A stretch of DNA of 64,000 nt from the NCBI GenBank assembly GCA_964500645.1, contig CAZCOH010000005.1, positions 8,259 to 72,258 on the forward strand. Reading direction: 5' to 3'. This DNA comes from CAYFIW01 sp964500645 (GTDB taxonomy: Bacteria; Chloroflexota; Dehalococcoidia; Lucifugimonadales; UBA826). The position numbers and the translations under genes were made by a program. A model generated the notes under the pieces. The model was not told the origin of the DNA, did no database searches, and saw nothing but the letters and a program-made list of their open reading frames with translations. Below, piece after piece: positions 53,344 through 62,407 of the stretch. Position 1 is the stretch's first letter. Each line of letters starts with the position of its first letter.

Positions 53344-54267
53344 ATGAGTAGGGCCCTTGCTTACTTCAAAGGGAAAGTAGTTCCAATAGAAGATGCAAAC
53401 GTGAACGTTATGACACATGCGTTGCATTATGGAACCGCGGTTTTTGAAGGAATCCGAGGTAACTGGAACCCTTCAGAAGAAAAACTTTTTATTTTTAGAA
53501 TTCGAGAGCATTACGAAAGATTATTACAAGGATGTCAAATGCTGATGCTTGACATCCCTTACACTGCGGATGAACTTTGCGATATTACAATCGATCTAGT
53601 GAAGCAATGTGGATACAAGCAGGATCTATACATACGTCCACTTGCCTATAAGAGTGAGGAATTAGTCGCAAACCTTAAGCTTCAAGAGATATCCAGTGAC
53701 TTTACTTTGATTATGGTCCCCTTTGGTGAATATCTGGAAACGGATGGCGCCCTTAAGTGTTGTACATCATCATGGAGGAGAGTGGATGACACCAATGTTC
53801 CACCAAGACTTAAAATATCGGGAACTTATGTAAACGGAATTTTGGCTAAAACTGAGGCCACATTAGCTGGATTTGATGAGGCCATAATGCTTACACAGGA
53901 CGGATTTGTCTCCGAGGGATCTGGAGAGAATCTCTTTATGATAAATGACGGGGTAATTATTACGCCACCGGTATCAGACAACAATTTGACTGGGATTACT
54001 CGTGACTCTGCGATGGAAATCGCAAATAGGGAACTTGGTATTGAGGTCATAGAAGCCAGAATCAGGAGAAGTGAACTGTATTTTGCTGATGAAGTATTCC
54101 TGACTGGCACAGCGGCACACATACAAGGTGTTGGAACATTGGACAACAGAAAGATTGGTAGTGGGGAAAGCGGTCCTATCACCAGCAAAATAAACGAAAT
54201 TTATCAAATGGCGATTCGAGGCCAGAATCCCAATTACATAGATTGGTGTACCCCAGTCAGCCTATAG
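53344..54267 (+). CDS. ilvE: Branched-chain amino acid aminotransferase
   Basis: IlvE transfers the amino group to and from valine, leucine and isoleucine, using PLP (fold type IV). Present are NVMTHALHYGTAVFEGIRG, IRPLAYKSE, LKISGTYVNGILAKTEA containing the likely PLP lysine, FVSEGSGENLFMINDGVIITPP and FLTGTAAHIQGVGTLDNRKIGSGESGPIT. The length is 307 residues. AAGGAG lies about 8 bases before the ATG. With leuB it supports a branched-chain amino acid synthesis capacity. Confidence 0.94.
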   Translation: MSRALAYFKGKVVPIEDANVNVMTHALHYGTAVFEGIRGNWNPSEEKLFIFRIREHYERLLQGCQMLMLDIPYTADELCDITIDLVKQCGYKQDLYIRPLAYKSEELVANLKLQEISSDFTLIMVPFGEYLETDGALKCCTSSWRRVDDTNVPPRLKISGTYVNGILAKTEATLAGFDEAIMLTQDGFVSEGSGENLFMINDGVIITPPVSDNNLTGITRDSAMEIANRELGIEVIEARIRRSELYFADEVFLTGTAAHIQGVGTLDNRKIGSGESGPITSKINEIYQMAIRGQNPNYIDWCTPVSL

Positions 54268-54298
54268 ATTAAAGTCCTCTCCACAAACGGGGTCTGAT

Positions 54299-54703
54299 AT
54301 GACTTTTAGTTTCGCTTTAGACTATTTCATATGCGTATTCATATGTTGTAATGCTGTTCTCCAGTTAGCTGCGCACAGAGCCGATCTTTCTATGCTGAAA
54401 ATAATCAGGAATAGGAGGCTAAATTATTTGATGTCCACTGGGTTAATTTTTTTCTCAGTGTGTCTCTTCTTTACTACGGACAATCGAATCATAAATGATT
54501 TTGAAGGTGGTCTTGACGCAAACCAACAAGCTGTCATATTTTTTCTATCTGCATTATCTTCTTTTTTTATCACAGGTTTGACAGCCTCAGCTATAAATTC
54601 CGCTAAACACAAAAATTCCACACAAAATATAGGAGGCCTGGCGTCCTACCGTAATTACAAATTAATTGAATTATTAAATACGAAATGGATCAATTCAAGA
54701 TAA
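54299..54703 (+). CDS. Small integral membrane protein, unknown function
   Basis: I do not recognise this 134-residue product. It has three likely transmembrane segments (FALDYFICVFICCNAVLQLAA, LMSTGLIFFSVCLFF, AVIFFLSALSSFFITGLTASAI) with basic loops between, and a polar C-terminal tail. No signature motif is evident. It begins 31 bases after ilvE and overlaps the PAP2 gene by 19 bases, so a connection with that phosphatase is possible. It is coding by composition and overlap only. Confidence 0.55.
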   Translation: MTFSFALDYFICVFICCNAVLQLAAHRADLSMLKIIRNRRLNYLMSTGLIFFSVCLFFTTDNRIINDFEGGLDANQQAVIFFLSALSSFFITGLTASAINSAKHKNSTQNIGGLASYRNYKLIELLNTKWINSR

Positions 54704-55278
54704 TAGATAACCGCATCTTTGAAATACTTCACGGACTGACAGGACAATCTCCTTCAGTAGATGCTTTGCTTAAATCACTTGCCAGTGACTACCTTGTCCC
54801 AGTAGGAATAGGGATGATCCTTTTTTATCTTTGGTTTTGCAATCGAGCTGTTACGGCTCGAATATCAAGTCAAAAAACAGTGTTGAAATCAATCAGCCAC
54901 ATGGCCTTGTCGAGCTTTTTGGTATTAGTAATTAACCAATTTGTATTTGTGGATCGTCCGTTCGTAAATTACGAAATGTCTCCATTGTTTTACCAGCCAA
55001 CAGATTCTTCCTTTCCATCAAATCCAGCGGCAGGAATTTTTTCAATAGTCATACAACTCGCCAAAACAAAATCAGCCAAGCTTATAAGTCTTGTAACAAT
55101 CCTATTTCTAGCGATGTCAATTTGTCGTGTGTGCGTCGGTGTACATTACCCTTCCGATATTATTGGAGGATGCTTACTCGCGATTATATGTACCCCTATA
55201 ATTGCATTTTTGGCAAAAAAGACTGATCCTGTCCAAAACTTATTCCTAGGAAAATTAAGAACATATAATCTCTCCTAA
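54685..55278 (+). CDS. PAP2-family membrane phosphatase with an altered motif
   Basis: The 197-residue membrane protein resembles BcrC-like undecaprenyl-diphosphate phosphatases. Motif C1 (DRPFVN, with the Arg-Pro) and C3 (CRVCVGVHYPSDIIGG, with the Arg, nucleophilic His and Asp) are present. The central motif, normally PSGH or PSDH, reads FPSNPAAG, so the general-acid His is missing and replaced by Pro. The enzyme may be inactive, or another residue may stand in. About five transmembrane segments are predicted. It overlaps the preceding membrane-protein gene. Confidence 0.75.
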   Translation: MDQFKIIDNRIFEILHGLTGQSPSVDALLKSLASDYLVPVGIGMILFYLWFCNRAVTARISSQKTVLKSISHMALSSFLVLVINQFVFVDRPFVNYEMSPLFYQPTDSSFPSNPAAGIFSIVIQLAKTKSAKLISLVTILFLAMSICRVCVGVHYPSDIIGGCLLAIICTPIIAFLAKKTDPVQNLFLGKLRTYNLS

Positions 55279-56678
55279 AAGTTCTGGACGATTAAAGTAA
55301 TCGAAAAAGTCGCCAGACCTAAATAAATGAGGAAACCCACAACGTCGGTAACGGTCGTGACAACGACTGCTGAGGCAAGAGCTGGATCAATTTTCATCGC
55401 CTTGAGACAAAGTGGAAGAACAACCCCACTAACACCTGCTATAACTAAATTCCCCAACATTGCCAATCCCACAACCAATGCCAAATATTCGTTACCATGC
55501 CAGAAAAATGCTACGACACCTGCAAGTAAGCCTAATAACAATCCATGGACCAGACCTAACGTGAATTCTTTCAATAATAACTGTTTAGTATTTGCCCCGC
55601 TAATCTCGCCAAGAGCCATAGAGCGGACCACCAGGGTGAGCGTTTGCGTCCCTACTATTCCCCCCTGCCCTGCAATAACAGGTAGAAAAACCGCCAGTGT
55701 AACAACTTGGGCCAAGGTAGATTGAAAAAGAGTAATAACTAATGCTGCTACCCCGGCGGTTGCCAAATTCACACAAAGCCAAGGAAGGCGTCCCCTGACC
55801 GATTGCCAAAAAGGGCCCAGGATTTTCTCCTCATCACTCACCCCTACCATTCTGTACATATCCTCAGTCGCCTCTTCCTGTAGAACGAATATCATGTCCT
55901 CAATTTTGACTATTCCAGCCAAGGTACCATCGGGCTCAGTGACGGGAAGAGTCAGTAAGTTATATCTCTCCATTATTCGAGCACACTCTTCCTGATCAGT
56001 GTCGGTAGAAACAGATATAACATTCGGAAACATGACATTGGAAATTGTTTCAGAGGGCTCTGCAGTGACCAATCTAGATAAATTCAGCCCGCCCTTTAGT
56101 ACATTTCCGGTGTCTACAACAAAAATATAAGAAACTTCCTCCGTCTCTGAAGCTTTTGAAACTTCCCGTACGATCGTCATAGCCTCAGAAACTTTCATTG
56201 ACTCCAGAAGTGACAAAAATTCCGGAGACATAAGACCACCCGCATCATCATCTTCGTAGTCGACAAGTGAGGCTACTTCCTCAGCGTCCTTCATAGAGAA
56301 AATAATCTCTTCCCTTTGATCAGAAGGAAGTTCACGTAAAATATCTGCGGCTTTCTCAGGTCTGGTTTCATCTAGCAATTGAGCAAGATGATAGAGTTCT
56401 ATATCCTCCGAAATTTTCACTACATCATTTGGGGGAAGTTCCTCAACAACAAGTCCAATATTTCGCGGTGAAAGATGAGAAAGTAATTCGACTTGATATT
56501 CTCGATCCAGCCTGCCCATAACGTCTACTTGGTCTGGGGGAAGTAGCGAAGCAAAACTCTCCATGGCGTCCTTGTACGAATCCTCTCTAATGAAGTCGGC
56601 TATTTTTAAAGCCACATCCTCTACTTCATCAGGAGTTCCAAGTATTCGAGCCTGACCATTTTCTTTTGAAATTACCAT
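55275..56678 (-). CDS. mgtE: Magnesium transporter MgtE
   Basis: The product imports Mg2+ through a dimeric channel. An N-terminal superhelical domain (ESFASLLPPDQVDVMGRL, ELPSDQREEIIFSM) leads to a CBS pair (VSYIFVVDTG, MERYNLLTLPVTEPDGTLAGIVKIED) and a five-helix membrane domain with PVIAGQGGIVGTQTLTLVVRSMALG and the TVTDVVGFLIYLGLA ending. I prefer ATG 56678, giving 467 residues, close to the family length. A TTG at 56780 would add 34 unusual hydrophobic residues and has no support. No M-box riboswitch is seen in the gap. Confidence 0.93.
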   Translation of the reverse strand: MVISKENGQARILGTPDEVEDVALKIADFIREDSYKDAMESFASLLPPDQVDVMGRLDREYQVELLSHLSPRNIGLVVEELPPNDVVKISEDIELYHLAQLLDETRPEKAADILRELPSDQREEIIFSMKDAEEVASLVDYEDDDAGGLMSPEFLSLLESMKVSEAMTIVREVSKASETEEVSYIFVVDTGNVLKGGLNLSRLVTAEPSETISNVMFPNVISVSTDTDQEECARIMERYNLLTLPVTEPDGTLAGIVKIEDMIFVLQEEATEDMYRMVGVSDEEKILGPFWQSVRGRLPWLCVNLATAGVAALVITLFQSTLAQVVTLAVFLPVIAGQGGIVGTQTLTLVVRSMALGEISGANTKQLLLKEFTLGLVHGLLLGLLAGVVAFFWHGNEYLALVVGLAMLGNLVIAGVSGVVLPLCLKAMKIDPALASAVVVTTVTDVVGFLIYLGLATFSITLIVQNF

Positions 56679-56837
56679 CAGGATAGAAACCTGTTCCTCT
56701 TTTTCGAAATGAATCTCAATAAAACCCTTTATAAGTGCGCCGAAAAAGATTACTTGGGTTTCCCAGGTAAATAAAAGCAAAAAAGAGACCTAAATTTGGG
56801 AAAACTTTCAAATCAACGAACAGAATGCCCCAGAAAA

Positions 56838-57521
56838 TTAAACCGATTTTAAATCTCCAACATTTAAGCCCTCAGCGGGATAAAAATTGCCTGCCTTTAA
56901 TTCAGATATTAAAGACTCTTGATCTGTTATCTGGTTCTCAAAAACAGTGAGACTTTTCCCAATACCCTGAACAGAATGAGAATCGCTACCTCCAGTACCA
57001 TTAATACCAAGGTATTTAGCAATGTCACTTGTGAAACGATTCTCTTTTTCGCTATTAGCCCCATTAGTAACTTCAATGAGGTCAACAAATGAAAATAGAT
57101 CGTGTTTACAGGCCTCTTCCACATTTTTAGGTGGAGAGGACCACTCTCGATACAACAAATTAACATTAAAGGGGGGTGTATTAAAAAAGTTCCGGAGGGG
57201 GTGAGCGGATATCAACATACCTCCAGCTTCATCCACAACCTCCCGTAGAACATCAATTTTGTGAATTCCCGGCGCATGTGACCTAAGCCCAATAGCAATG
57301 ACGTGGCCCATGTTGGTGGTCACCTCTAAAGCAGGAATCACCGTAAGATTTGATTCTCCAAACTCTTGTTCTATCAAATCGAGGTTCCAACCACCACCGT
57401 GTTCCGCAAGACAAACACCATTCAAACCAATCCGCTCTGCTTCACCAATCAACTGACTGGGAGACAGGCTACTGTCACTACTTCCTCTAACTGTATGAAC
57501 ATGTAAATCAAACGTGAACAA
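56838..57521 (-). CDS. PHP-domain metal-dependent phosphoesterase
   Basis: The 227-residue product has the PHP metal-site pattern: FDLHVHTVRGSSD at the start, AEHGGGWN, a central ISAHPLRN and C-terminal GTGGSDSHSVQGIG. Such proteins hydrolyse phosphomonoesters or nucleotides (histidinol-phosphate-like or RNase AM-like activities). The size matches single-domain members. It is 57 bases upstream of mgtE's extended frame and on the same strand. The substrate is unknown. Confidence 0.87.
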   Translation of the reverse strand: MFTFDLHVHTVRGSSDSSLSPSQLIGEAERIGLNGVCLAEHGGGWNLDLIEQEFGESNLTVIPALEVTTNMGHVIAIGLRSHAPGIHKIDVLREVVDEAGGMLISAHPLRNFFNTPPFNVNLLYREWSSPPKNVEEACKHDLFSFVDLIEVTNGANSEKENRFTSDIAKYLGINGTGGSDSHSVQGIGKSLTVFENQITDQESLISELKAGNFYPAEGLNVGDLKSV

Positions 57522-57579
57522 TTTTAATCCCCAAACAAATAGATAATTCTATTTGTGAAAAGTTGGGGCGTCAAAGTCT

Positions 57580-57993
57580 TCAAACAGCCAAGTAAGGAAT
57601 TAACCAGCCGAAAGACAATACAAAGCTCAACATTGCACCAATAATCAGCGAGCGTATCCCTCGAGATAAAAATATTAGAGGGGTGAACAGTATTATGGAT
57701 AATATAAGTACCATAATGGAATAAAAAACATTCGGGCTTAGTAATCCAGTCCCAGGATTAGTTTTTTCAAGGATTGCAAAAATATAAGAGAACATAACTC
57801 CTAATCCAACAGCTGTTGGATTAATCAGAATAATAAAAGGAAATATGATTTTTGACGGGGTTTGGTTGTTTAAAAGATTAGTAACAAAAAGTGAACCACT
57901 CTTATAGAGCATAAAAAGAGACAAACAAAACCAGGTAATCAATACTGAAGCCAGCAAAAGCCCAACTGCTGCACCGGCGATAAGATAATTCAC
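57580..57993 (-). CDS. Integral membrane protein, unknown function
   Basis: I do not recognise this 137-residue product. It has about four hydrophobic segments (AGAAVGLLLASVLITWFCLSLF, PFIILINPTAVGLGVMFSYIFAI, VFYSIMVLILSIILFTPLIFL, LIIGAMLSFVLSFGWLIPYLAV) and very short loops. It overlaps ispE by 4 bases and is the last gene of the SRP RNA-ksgA-ispE run. No motif indicates a function. Confidence 0.6.
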   Translation of the reverse strand: MNYLIAGAAVGLLLASVLITWFCLSLFMLYKSGSLFVTNLLNNQTPSKIIFPFIILINPTAVGLGVMFSYIFAILEKTNPGTGLLSPNVFYSIMVLILSIILFTPLIFLSRGIRSLIIGAMLSFVLSFGWLIPYLAV

Positions 57994-58862
57994 TTAATAG
58001 TCGAACCTGAATCACATGACTGGGTTACAAAGGATGTGATTCCATATTTGTGTTCCAGCAAAATCTTTAAAATACCGGCCGTCTTTAGATCCTTTACTGG
58101 GGTAAATAACCCCGGACCGCTCCCAGACAAAAACACTTCTTTAGCCCCGCAAGCCTTAATGGCTTCTACAACCTCACTGAGCTGAGGATTATTACTAATT
58201 GCAACCTCCTGAAAGACATTGAATAAAAGCTGAGTTGGGACGTCCCCTCCCTGCCTTATTCTCGCCTCTAACTTTCTAGAAAGTCCACCTTTTGTGAAAT
58301 CAAGAGAAGTTAATAGTGAATACATATTAGAAGTCTTATTTTCGATCTCTATACCTGGTGAAACTAACAAAAAAACAGCCTCTTGAGGTGGTGCAAGAAC
58401 TCTCACAATCTCTCCTCGTCCACTTACAAAAGCCGTCCCTCCTTCAATAAAAAAGGGAACGTCCGAGCCAATTTGTGAACCAAGCTCCCTCAGGGAATCA
58501 TTGCTTAGGTTCAAATCCCAAAGACGATTAAGTAACACTAGGACAGCCGCGGCGTCACTGCTTCCCCCACCAAATCCCGATGATATTGGTATCCCCTTTA
58601 CAATCTTGATCGAAGCCCCATCCATATTTCCTCCAACGTTTTGTATAAGTCGGGCGGCATGAAAAGCAAGATTTGCTTCACCTTGAATATTTGGGGAGTC
58701 ACATGAAAGCCTCAGGTCATTTGACTTCGATACCTCTATCTCATCTTTTATGTCAACGGACCTAATAACACTCCTCACTTCATGGTACCCGTCATCCCTT
58801 TTAGCTAGTACCTCAAGACAAAGATTTATTTTTCCAAATGCATGAGCTTTGAGTTTGTTCAT
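57990..58862 (-). CDS. ispE: 4-diphosphocytidyl-2-C-methyl-D-erythritol kinase
   Basis: IspE phosphorylates CDP-methylerythritol in the MEP isoprenoid pathway. The GHMP-kinase signature IPISSGFGGGSSDAAAVLVLL and the N-terminal AFGKINLCLEVLAKRDDGYHEVRSV are intact, as is LSGSGPGLFTPV near the end. The length is 290 residues. It lies 20 bases after ksgA and overlaps the downstream membrane-protein gene by 4 bases. It implies use of the MEP pathway. Confidence 0.95.
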   Translation of the reverse strand: MNKLKAHAFGKINLCLEVLAKRDDGYHEVRSVIRSVDIKDEIEVSKSNDLRLSCDSPNIQGEANLAFHAARLIQNVGGNMDGASIKIVKGIPISSGFGGGSSDAAAVLVLLNRLWDLNLSNDSLRELGSQIGSDVPFFIEGGTAFVSGRGEIVRVLAPPQEAVFLLVSPGIEIENKTSNMYSLLTSLDFTKGGLSRKLEARIRQGGDVPTQLLFNVFQEVAISNNPQLSEVVEAIKACGAKEVFLSGSGPGLFTPVKDLKTAGILKILLEHKYGITSFVTQSCDSGSTIK

Positions 58863-58882
58863 ATTGTTATTATCGGTTTGAG

Positions 58883-59707
58883 CTAAGCAACAGATGAGTT
58901 TTTACGCGTCGAAACAAGATCAAACAATTTTATCCATTCTAAAACCGAAATCGTTTCGGGTCTCCTGGCCGAATCTATATTTGAATCGGTTAACATTTTA
59001 TTGACTTGGGAAGGCGCAAGTTTCAATCCATGAGCTAATGAATTACGTATTTGTTTCCTGGGAGATGAAAATCCAGAAATAATAAATTGAAAATAGCTCT
59101 CTGCTTCGTCTGAACTAATCAATGGCCTTTCAAGTCTGGCTAAAAGAATCACAGAAGACATCACCTTTGGCGGAGGCCTAAAGGATGACGGCTTAACAGT
59201 AAACAGGGGACTCGGTTCGACAAAAGCTCCTAGAAACGCACCCAGAATACCCAGTTTACCTGATGGACTTATGATGTTTTCAGCTACTTCCTTTTGCAAC
59301 ATAACAACTGACAATCTAGGCGGACATGATCCAGACAAAAATTTCCTGAGAATTCTTCCTCCCACGTTGTAAGGTAGGTTAGAAATAAGCTTGTAATCTT
59401 CGTCACTGCCGAAAATAGTAGATGGGTCTAATTCAAGAACATCTTTGTTAATAATCTCAAATTTTCGAGCAGCACAAATTTCCGATAATGGTCCTGTTAC
59501 TAGATCCGTATCAATCTCAACTGCTATCAGGTTTACGTCTTTATCGGCCAACATAGACGTCATGTGACCTCTTCCTGGACCAATTTCTAGAACATTCTCC
59601 CCTTCGACCAGATTTGCACGGTCTATTATTTTTCTTATAACCCTTTTGTCATAAAGAAAATGCTGACCTAGCCGTTTCTTTGGGCCTGGGTAAGAAGTCC
59701 TTTCCAT
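58883..59707 (-). CDS. ksgA: 16S rRNA (adenine(1518)-N6/adenine(1519)-N6)-dimethyltransferase
   Basis: KsgA dimethylates two adenines near the 3' end of 16S rRNA. The opening KKRLGQHFLYDKRVIRKII is highly characteristic, followed by VLEIGPGRGHMTSML (SAM-binding), the catalytic NLPYNVGG and VVMLQKEVAENI, and the C-terminal SSFRPPPKVMSSVI. The length is 274 residues. It starts about 60 bases downstream of the SRP RNA and is followed by ispE after 20 bases, a common bacterial order. Confidence 0.96.
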   Translation of the reverse strand: MERTSYPGPKKRLGQHFLYDKRVIRKIIDRANLVEGENVLEIGPGRGHMTSMLADKDVNLIAVEIDTDLVTGPLSEICAARKFEIINKDVLELDPSTIFGSDEDYKLISNLPYNVGGRILRKFLSGSCPPRLSVVMLQKEVAENIISPSGKLGILGAFLGAFVEPSPLFTVKPSSFRPPPKVMSSVILLARLERPLISSDEAESYFQFIISGFSSPRKQIRNSLAHGLKLAPSQVNKMLTDSNIDSARRPETISVLEWIKLFDLVSTRKNSSVA

Positions 59708-59769
59708 ATATTATTCTCGATTCCCTATAATGCTTACTCAAAGGTATCGACTGAATTTAAAGACCATTA

Positions 59770-60040
59770 CGGACCGTGCACCTATCTTCGAACTGATGGG
59801 GCAACATGAACGACGACCAAAGCTCGAACCAGGTTACCCTACGGCACCCGAAAGGCACTGCTTACCGCTGCTTTCTTCCGAACCTGACGGGGTTCACAGA
59901 CTTTCGCCGCGTAGGACCCAGCTCTCAACGCTAAGAATCACCGCTAGAGGTTGAACCAAACAGGCCTCTGGTCGGAATTAAGCCTCGCTAGAGCGGATTG
60001 CGAGTTCAGGGCACCGCTACCTCCCCGCCTAGCACGATCC
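59770..60040 (-). ncRNA. ffs: Signal recognition particle RNA, large Bacillus-type with Alu domain
   Basis: On the minus strand the core CAGGTTCGGAAGAAAGCAGC is the conserved SRP54-binding loop. Upstream blocks such as GTGCTAGGCGGGGAGGTAGC and CTGAACTCGCAATCCGCTCTAGC match the Alu domain of the about 270-base Bacillus SRP RNA. The 3' end GTGCACGGTCC pairs with the 5' GGATCGTGC to close the molecule. The length of about 271 bases equals the Bacillus type and is far longer than the 4.5S RNA of proteobacteria. The 5' end is placed by the promoter at 60047-60075. Confidence 0.93.
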
Positions 60041-60046
60041 GAATTC

Positions 60047-60075
60047 ATGTTAGGGCAGAGGTTAAATGGTGTCAA
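60047..60075 (-). promoter_or_regulatory. Promoter of the SRP RNA gene
   Basis: On the minus strand a consensus TTGACA (60075-60070) and TAACAT (60052-60047) are separated by exactly 17 bases. The first base of the proposed RNA, the G at 60040, is 7 bases after the -10. Confidence 0.75.
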
Positions 60076-60102
60076 CGAAATGACAAAGCAAAACTTTAAT
60101 CC

Positions 60103-60184
60103 TGGGGAAGGAGGGACTCGAACCCACACGCCTTGCGGCACATGATCCTAAATCATGCTCGTCTACCAATTCCGACACTTCCCC
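60103..60184 (-). tRNA. tRNA-Leu (UAG), CCA not encoded
   Basis: On the minus strand the 82-base sequence forms a class II tRNA. It has the acceptor stem GGGGAAG/CTTCCCC, a leucine-type D arm, the anticodon stem-loop CATGA-TTTAGGA-TCATG with anticodon TAG, a long variable arm (TGCCGCAAGGCG) and a GGTTCGAGTCC T arm. The discriminator A is followed by GG, so CCA must be added after transcription. It lies 28 bases upstream of the SRP RNA -35 box. Confidence 0.95.
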
Positions 60185-60193
60185 AGTCATTCG

Positions 60194-60199
60194 ATTATA
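60194..60199 (-). promoter_or_regulatory. Candidate -10 box of tRNA-Leu
   Basis: A consensus TATAAT on the minus strand ends 9 bases before the first base of the tRNA. No good -35 is found at 16 to 18 bases. Confidence 0.4.
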
Positions 60200-60402
60200 C
60201 ACTTCTCAGTCACCCTACTTTTCTTTTATTGCTAGGGCGAAATATGGGTACGGTAACGACTGGAATAACGTTAATACTAAAAGCAATATAATATATAATA
60301 GATTTTCATGAATTATTTTACAGATATTTCCTATCCATCATTGAGAAACCTTCAAAACTCTCGACTCTTGGTCGTGATGCCTAACAAAATCAATTAATTC
60401 AG

Positions 60403-61842
60403 TTGACCACACTGAAGACACGCCCCAGATGGATGATATTTTTTGCCATTGGGTTTGGAATGTGTTTAACCATTCTGGATCAATCCGCCGTTAACATCGC
60501 TCTTCCTCAAATAGCATCTCAATTCCAGGCCAAAATCACAGAAGTGCAATGGGTTGCCATAGGTTACGGCTTAACTGCTGGTGGATTTATGTTACCGATG
60601 GGAAGCCTATCGGACTTATTGGGAAGGCGAAAACTCTACGTGACAGGATTTCTTATTTCAGCAGCAGGAGCCCTGGTTTCCGGCCTCGCCCCCAGCCTAC
60701 TTATTGCCATTATATTTCGATCCCTACAGGGAGTAGGGGGAGCTATGGTGCAATCAAACGCTCTAGCAATCATGATAACCACATTTTCTGCGGAAAAAAG
60801 GGGATTAGTCATAGGTACATTTATGACTATTGTAGGAGTATCCAGTGTTGTCGGTCCTATCTTAGGGGGACTGATAGTAGACCAATTTAGTTGGCGCCTA
60901 CTCCTGATTTACCCTTCTCCCCTACTCCTGATAGCCGCCTTGTTCTCCCTTTATGTGTTACCTGATATAAAACCAAGCACAGAAAACCCGGACAACAAAT
61001 TAAATAACTTCGACTGGAAAGGGTCGATTATCCTCTGTTTTGCACTTCTAGTGACCATGCTCACGATCACTAATGGTCCAACGTTGGGATGGTTTTCACC
61101 GGTGATTATAGTAAGCATAGTGATATCACTAGTTTTGACAGTCACGTTTATATTTCAGCAGAGAAACTCAGAATCCCCCTTAATTCCCACCGATTTCTAT
61201 AAACACAAAATATTTACTTTTGGTTGTACGGCGAGTTTCTTGGCGTTTTTTACGGGTACATCGGTGTTTTTCATAATGCCATTTTTCCTTCAAGGTGTTC
61301 TCGATTATAGCCCCGGAAAGTCTGGTCTGATCATCACTCCAATGGCCGGTTTCTTTGCTCTTTCCGGCCCACTAGCAGGATATTTTTCTGACAAATTAGG
61401 ATGGAGAAAAATAGAGATGCTTGGGCTTATCACTCTGGTCGTCGCACTACTTGGTCTGAGTTTTGCCAATCCCCAAACTGTTTTAATCTCGCTAATACCT
61501 TTTCTTGGCTGCATAGGGCTTGGTATGGGTCTATTCTATTCCCCCAATTCAGCATCTGTTTTAAGTGTTATTCCAGCTGAGAGATATGGCATAGCAACCG
61601 CGTTTCTTAACTTAATCCGCAACTCATCAAACATAATAGGGGTATCTGTTACGACCGCTATTGTTACAGGAATAATGGGCAATATGGGCTATGCCCCGAG
61701 TTTGGATGTACTTGAAAATCTCACTGATATTAATGGAGTTAAAAATGCTTTCTCGACTGGACTGCGTCTCTCTTTCCTTGCCCAACTCTCATTAATCGCC
61801 TCGGCCCTCTACCTTACCTTTAAGAAAGGGGTAAGCAATTAA
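60403..61842 (+). CDS. MFS transporter, DHA2 (EmrB/QacA) family
   Basis: The 479-residue protein has about 14 hydrophobic segments. LTILDQSAVNIALPQIASQF is the first-helix motif of the 14-helix drug:H+ antiporters, followed by GSLSDLLGRRKLYVTG (the loop 2-3 MFS signature) and SVVGPILGGLIVDQFSWRLLLIYP (motif C region). It probably exports an organic compound in exchange for protons. The TTG at 60403 has no clear Shine-Dalgarno, and an internal ATG at 60433 is an alternative. Some 217 bases between tRNA-Leu and this gene hold only an AT-rich stretch. Confidence 0.87.
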   Translation: MTTLKTRPRWMIFFAIGFGMCLTILDQSAVNIALPQIASQFQAKITEVQWVAIGYGLTAGGFMLPMGSLSDLLGRRKLYVTGFLISAAGALVSGLAPSLLIAIIFRSLQGVGGAMVQSNALAIMITTFSAEKRGLVIGTFMTIVGVSSVVGPILGGLIVDQFSWRLLLIYPSPLLLIAALFSLYVLPDIKPSTENPDNKLNNFDWKGSIILCFALLVTMLTITNGPTLGWFSPVIIVSIVISLVLTVTFIFQQRNSESPLIPTDFYKHKIFTFGCTASFLAFFTGTSVFFIMPFFLQGVLDYSPGKSGLIITPMAGFFALSGPLAGYFSDKLGWRKIEMLGLITLVVALLGLSFANPQTVLISLIPFLGCIGLGMGLFYSPNSASVLSVIPAERYGIATAFLNLIRNSSNIIGVSVTTAIVTGIMGNMGYAPSLDVLENLTDINGVKNAFSTGLRLSFLAQLSLIASALYLTFKKGVSN

Positions 61843-61859
61843 AAGCTAAACATCGAAAT

Positions 61860-62369
61860 TTATGATGCTAGTCCGACCAATAAGAGGTTTAGCACCATAA
61901 CCGGAATAAATCCTATCAAGACCACACCTACAGCCCTAAGGGTAGAGGTGTAATCTAGAGCCTGCCTAATTCCTATCACCATGGCAACCAACTGCCAAAG
62001 AGCAATAACAAGACCTAAATATATCCCAACTACGGGAACCAACACTAGAAAAAAGAATAACCCTGGAGTTTGTGCGAATCCTGTTACTCTTGCCAGTTCC
62101 CCCCAAGAAGAATGGGTAAATTCAGAAGGGAGTATCTTCGTTCCTACAAAATAAGTAATGAAAGCCCAAACAGCCCAGGACAAAATAGCAAAAATTATCC
62201 CTATAACTAGAACTAAAAAGTCACCTGAGGAAGCAAGAGTCGCTATCCCTTTTGAAATTGCCACAACCACCACTATTAACATAGCTGGTAGTAATGCTGT
62301 GGTGTCTGCCTCAACTTCCTCGTAAAGATGACTGTCTAGCGAAGCCGCTCGTATTAACCTATCTAACAA
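61860..62369 (-). CDS. Yip1-family membrane protein
   Basis: The 169-residue product has five likely transmembrane helices and a Yip1-type layout: a short cytosolic N-terminus (LDRLIRAASLDSHLYEEVEAD), a helix pair, FVGTKILPSEFTHSSWGELARVTGFAQTPGLF (the ARVTGFAQ-P motif) and VIGIRQALDYTSTLRAVGVVLIGF. Bacterial Yip1 proteins have no settled function. It is convergent with the MFS gene and lies 38 bases downstream of the NHL gene on the same strand. Confidence 0.82.
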   Translation of the reverse strand: MLDRLIRAASLDSHLYEEVEADTTALLPAMLIVVVVAISKGIATLASSGDFLVLVIGIIFAILSWAVWAFITYFVGTKILPSEFTHSSWGELARVTGFAQTPGLFFFLVLVPVVGIYLGLVIALWQLVAMVIGIRQALDYTSTLRAVGVVLIGFIPVMVLNLLLVGLAS

Positions 62370-62407
62370 TTTTCCACCTCAATGTTTCTCTCATATTTTT
62401 TTAAAAT

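Noticed and set aside
56679..56780. 34-residue N-terminal extension of MgtE from a TTG
   Set aside because: Hydrophobic sequence not found in the family, with no Shine-Dalgarno; ATG 56678 gives normal length.
59730..60145. Three short frames around the SRP RNA
   Set aside because: They overlap the SRP RNA or tRNA-Leu and have no protein character.
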